DNA of 64,000 nt. Source: Variovorax sp. SG517 (GTDB lineage Bacteria > Pseudomonadota > Gammaproteobacteria > Burkholderiales > Burkholderiaceae_C). The notes under the pieces were generated by a model. That model saw only the letters and a list, made by a program, of their open reading frames with translations. It was not told the DNA's origin and searched no databases. The stretch covers positions 434,001-498,000 of the forward strand of contig NZ_JABMJG010000006.1 in NCBI RefSeq assembly GCF_013376045.1. Reading direction: 5' to 3'. Shown here in pieces: positions 61,253-64,000 of this stretch. A program made the translations under genes and the position numbers. How positions within the stretch are numbered: position 1 is the first letter of the stretch; every line of letters starts with the position of its first letter.

Positions 61253-61675
61253 ATGAAGCACATCGTTATTGCGTCGTTCGCAGTGTTGAGTACAGCATCA
61301 TGTACCAACATTCCTCATTTCAACCGCCCGCCTCCACCAACAGGGATCAGGTATGACCCCAATGTCTTTGTTGCGGGCATTGCAACCATGTCGGATGCAG
61401 AGTTAGCGCGTCAAAAGGAGCTGGCGAACGCAGGTGACAAAAGAGCTGCCTTCAACGTCTACGGACACTATCGCTCTGCTCTGAATGATCAGACGAAGGC
61501 CATGGAGTGGCTTTTGATGGCCGGCGAACTCGGTCATGCTCCTGCGCAGTACAACTTGGGTCAGATCTATCTGCATGATGGCGATAAGGAGAGGGCCATC
61601 TACTGGACGAGACGGGCAAAGGACAGCGGATACCCCAATGCGCAAGCTACATTGGAGTCTCTGGAGACTCAATAG
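61253..61675 (+). CDS. SEL1-like repeat lipoprotein
   Basis: This 140-residue protein has a short lipoprotein signal (lipobox STASC, Cys near 17) and two SEL1/TPR-like helical repeats (AAFNVYGHYRSALNDQTKAM and APAQYNLGQIYLHDGDKERA). SEL1 proteins form adaptor surfaces in envelope and secretion processes. The ATG at 61253 directly starts the signal. Like its neighbour at 60262 it lies in lower-GC DNA. Partner unknown. Confidence 0.75.
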   Translation: MKHIVIASFAVLSTASCTNIPHFNRPPPPTGIRYDPNVFVAGIATMSDAELARQKELANAGDKRAAFNVYGHYRSALNDQTKAMEWLLMAGELGHAPAQYNLGQIYLHDGDKERAIYWTRRAKDSGYPNAQATLESLETQ

Positions 61676-61726
61676 CTGATGTCCTTCTGGACAAGCCGAC
61701 GTTGAAATGACTGGTGACCAAACACC

Positions 61727-62470
61727 TTAGTGCATTCGCAGATCCGACAGGAACTTCCTCGCCCGCTCGCTCTGTGGATTGGCGAAGAACGCTTCCGGCG
61801 AGCCGGTCTCGACGATGCCGCCGTGGTCCATGAACCAGACGCAGTCGGCCACCTCGCGGGCGAAGCCCATCTCGTGCGTCACGCACATCATCGTCATGCC
61901 TTCGCGCGCGAGCGACTTCATCACCTGGAGCACCTCTCCGACCATTTCCGGGTCGAGCGCGCTCGTCGGCTCGTCGAACAGCATGGCCGGCGGGTCCATG
62001 GCCAGCGCGCGTGCGATCGCCACCCGCTGCTGCTGGCCACCTGACAGCTGGCCCGGATAAGCATCGGCCTTGTTCGCCAGGCCCACGCGCGCCAACAACT
62101 GCTCGGCGCGATCGCGGGCCTCGCCCCGGCTGCGGCCGAGCACACTGGTGGGTGCCAGCATGATGTTCTGAGCCACCGAAAGGTGCGGAAACAGGTTGAA
62201 GTTCTGGAAGACGAATCCGACCTGGCTGCGGAACTTGTTGACGTCGACCGACTTCGCGTGGATGTCGCGGCCATCGAAACGGATGCAGCCCTGCTGGATC
62301 TCCTCCAGCCTGTTCACGGTGCGAATCAGCGTGGACTTGCCGGAACCGGAAGGGCCGCAGACGACCACCACCTCACCGCGGGCGACTTCCGCCGTCACGT
62401 GCTGCAGCGCATGGTATTCGCCGTACCACTTGTCGACGGCCTCGAAGGCAATCATGGGAGAGGTGTTCAT
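61727..62470 (-). CDS. polar amino acid ABC transporter ATP-binding protein
   Basis: This 247-residue ATPase has Walker A GPSGSGKST, signature LSGGQQQR, Walker B AMLFDEPTSALD and switch His in VTHEMGFA, the standard GlnQ/GltL pattern. It is the last gene of a permease-permease-ATPase operon with gaps of five and six bases. It powers uptake of a polar amino acid such as glutamate or aspartate; the precise substrate depends on the binding protein, which is cut by the window edge. Confidence 0.94.
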   Translation of the reverse strand: MNTSPMIAFEAVDKWYGEYHALQHVTAEVARGEVVVVCGPSGSGKSTLIRTVNRLEEIQQGCIRFDGRDIHAKSVDVNKFRSQVGFVFQNFNLFPHLSVAQNIMLAPTSVLGRSRGEARDRAEQLLARVGLANKADAYPGQLSGGQQQRVAIARALAMDPPAMLFDEPTSALDPEMVGEVLQVMKSLAREGMTMMCVTHEMGFAREVADCVWFMDHGGIVETGSPEAFFANPQSERARKFLSDLRMH

Positions 62471-62475
62471 GGGGT

Positions 62476-63225
62476 TCACTCGGCAGGAACTGGAACGGGG
62501 TGGGCGGGCCGGGAGGCCGACACGGCAGGCTGGCCGGCGCGCCGGGTCGCGATGCGCCGCTCGAGGTGCCGCGCCAGCTGCGTCAGCGAGAAGCACAGGA
62601 TGAAATAGATGACGGCAAGCAGCACGAACACCTGGAATGGCTTGGTCATCAGCGCGCTGTTGACCTGGTTGGCAGCGAACGTGAGTTCGTTGACAGTGAT
62701 CACGTAGCCGAGCGAAGTTTCCTTGATGGTGGACACGAACTGACCCAGCATCGCAGGGATCATGTTGTAGAGCGCCTGCGGCAGGATCACCAGCCGCATC
62801 GCCTGCATGTGGCTCAGGCCCACGGCGCGCGCGCCTTCCATCTGGCCCTTCGACAGCCCTTCGATGCCGCCACGTACGACTTCCGACAGGTAGGCCGCCT
62901 CGTAGATCACGAGCGTGGCCAGCATGGTGGCGAAACCGCCCACCGGCCGCCCGATCAGCATCGGCAGGAAGAAGTAGACCCAGAAGATGAACATCAGCAG
63001 CGGCACGCCGCGCACCACGTAGACGAGCACCGTGGCAGGCCAGCGCAGCACGGCAAAGGGGCTGATGCGCGCCAGCGCGAGCAGCACCCCGAGCGGAAAG
63101 GCCAGCGCGATGCCGAGCACCGCGAGCGCGAACGTGATCGCGAGCCCGCCGAGCGGACCGTTCGGATACTGCCCGACCAGCAGCAGCATGCCGTGGTCGC
63201 GCAGGATGGCCAGAAATTCGTTCAT
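62476..63225 (-). CDS. polar amino acid ABC transporter permease (GltK-like)
   Basis: This 249-residue inner-membrane subunit has five to six helices. The HisMQ-type EAA loop is EVVRGGIEGLSKGQMEGARAVG, where the ATPase docks. It pairs with the permease encoded directly upstream as a heterodimer. Six bases separate the genes. Confidence 0.93.
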   Translation of the reverse strand: MNEFLAILRDHGMLLLVGQYPNGPLGGLAITFALAVLGIALAFPLGVLLALARISPFAVLRWPATVLVYVVRGVPLLMFIFWVYFFLPMLIGRPVGGFATMLATLVIYEAAYLSEVVRGGIEGLSKGQMEGARAVGLSHMQAMRLVILPQALYNMIPAMLGQFVSTIKETSLGYVITVNELTFAANQVNSALMTKPFQVFVLLAVIYFILCFSLTQLARHLERRIATRRAGQPAVSASRPAHPVPVPAE

Positions 63226-63231
63226 GCCTTG

Positions 63232-63927
63232 TTACCTCGTCGGGATGCGCAGGCGGCGCTCGGCCAGGCTGCCGCCGGCCATGATCAGGAACGAGAACCC
63301 GAGGTACACGAGCGTCGTGAAGAGGTACACCTCCACGGTCCGGAACGACTGGCTCTCGATGTCGCGGGTGACGTAAGTGAGCTCCGCGACGCCGACCGCC
63401 ATGGCGAGGCTGGAGTTCTTGAACAGCAGCACCGTATGGTTGACGAAGGTGGGCAGCGCGATCCGGACGGCCTGCGGCAGCACGACCTGGCGCAGCGACT
63501 GCAAGTAGGTGAGCCCGAGAGCCCGGGCAGCCTCCAGCTGCGATTTGGGGATCGAACGGATGCCGCCGCGCAGTCCTTCGGACATGTAGGCCGCCATGGC
63601 CAGGGCGATCGCTAAGAAGGCGAAGAAGAACTCGCTTCCCTGCCGGTTGATCCACTGCTGCCAATCGCCCGGCAGCAGGGTCGGGATGCCGAAATACCAA
63701 AGGAAGAGCTGCACCAGCATCGGAACGTTCTGGTGGTACTCGACATAGCCCGCCACGAAACCTTGCGCTGCGCGGTTCGGCGCCATCCGCAGCAAGGCGA
63801 GCAGCGTGCCGAGTACGACGGCCAGCAGCCAGGCCGCCGCCGTGAGCTCGAACGTGGTGGCGAGTCCCTTCGCGATCAACTGCGGGTTGTCGCCCCGCAA
63901 CAGCACGGAAAAGTCGATGGGGTTCAC
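63232..63927 (-). CDS. polar amino acid ABC transporter permease (GltJ-like)
   Basis: This 231-residue membrane subunit has the EAA loop EGLRGGIRSIPKSQLEAARALGL and the early EYHQNVPMLVQLFLWYFG segment, typical of GltJ-type permeases. It is first of the three complete transporter genes. The binding-protein gene precedes it by 25 bases. Confidence 0.93.
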   Translation of the reverse strand: MNPIDFSVLLRGDNPQLIAKGLATTFELTAAAWLLAVVLGTLLALLRMAPNRAAQGFVAGYVEYHQNVPMLVQLFLWYFGIPTLLPGDWQQWINRQGSEFFFAFLAIALAMAAYMSEGLRGGIRSIPKSQLEAARALGLTYLQSLRQVVLPQAVRIALPTFVNHTVLLFKNSSLAMAVGVAELTYVTRDIESQSFRTVEVYLFTTLVYLGFSFLIMAGGSLAERRLRIPTR

Positions 63928-63952
63928 GGCAGCTCGCCTGGCAGGAGATGGG

Positions 63953-64000
63953 TCAGCCCTTGATGGGACCGCTCTGGAAGCCGCGTTTCAGCTTGTAGGG
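63953..64000 (-). CDS. C-terminal end of a probable amino acid-binding protein (partial)
   Basis: The last 15 codons (ending GFQSGPIKG then TGA) of a reverse-strand gene that continues beyond the window. Its place upstream of GltJ/GltK/GltL-like genes suggests the periplasmic solute-binding protein. The fragment alone is too short to confirm. Confidence 0.55.
   Translation of the reverse strand, partial: PYKLKRGFQSGPIKG

Overview
The window is GC-rich DNA with long, tightly packed genes. Its gene families (Bug-type periplasmic binding proteins, Burkholderiales-type porins, DUF1302/DUF1329 proteins, many LysR/AraC/IclR regulators) point to the Burkholderiales, most likely the Comamonadaceae and perhaps a Variovorax-like soil or plant-associated bacterium. 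This is a judgement from gene content and composition only. No rRNA, tRNA or CRISPR array was seen.

Layout. (A) 0-22 kb is an amine/aldehyde catabolic region. It holds two succinate-semialdehyde-type dehydrogenases and a nitroreductase, then a reverse-strand DUF1329-DUF1302-RND-YCF48-like envelope operon, an ALDH plus cytochrome b561 operon, an AraC regulator, an APC permease, a GNAT acetyltransferase, an IclR regulator, a class III aminotransferase, an FAD amine oxidase, an NTF2-like protein and a second APC permease. Five copies of one box (TTGCCGAT-N3-GGNTAAC, the layout of a XylS-type AraC site) precede five transcription units around the AraC gene, which suggests a single regulon. (B) 22-33 kb is an eight-gene reverse operon with its own divergent LysR gene: FAH-family hydrolase, hydantoinase A, hydantoinase B, a small CxC protein, a CobW-type GTPase, an MFS transporter, a Bug receptor and a porin. 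This is a full outer-membrane-to-cytoplasm module. It is bracketed by a short repeat derived from the 3' end of an APC permease gene.

(C) 33-47 kb is an envelope-defence block. It contains a SyrD/PvdE-like cyclic-peptide exporter, a small secreted PXPV-like protein, an OmpR-type response regulator with its histidine kinase, a small membrane protein, a three-gene operon matching the lipid A hexosamine-modification gene set (ArnT-like transferase, ArnC/GtrB-like GT2, NaxD/ChbG-like deacetylase), and a MacA-MacB-TolC-type efflux operon. Three direct-repeat boxes resembling PmrA sites lie in the control regions. (D) 47-55 kb is a carbohydrate-enzyme block. A Tat-lipoprotein alginate-lyase/LamG enzyme sits between IS21 and IS66 remnants, followed by a rhombosortase, a GH10 xylanase carrying a GlyGly-CTERM tail (the expected rhombosortase substrate) and a LysR regulator. 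(E) 55-64 kb carries a cupin, an AraC regulator, a royal-jelly/yellow-like beta-propeller, a DJ-1/PfpI protein with a divergent LysR gene, two small exported proteins in lower-GC DNA, and a polar amino acid ABC transporter running off the right edge.

The strongest candidates for something undescribed are the AraC-box regulon that joins the DUF1302/DUF1329/RND envelope system to amine catabolism, the hydantoinase operon with its own putative metal-inserting GTPase and CxC protein, and the two-component regulon linking lipid A amino-sugar decoration to MacAB-type efflux. All need computational or experimental confirmation.
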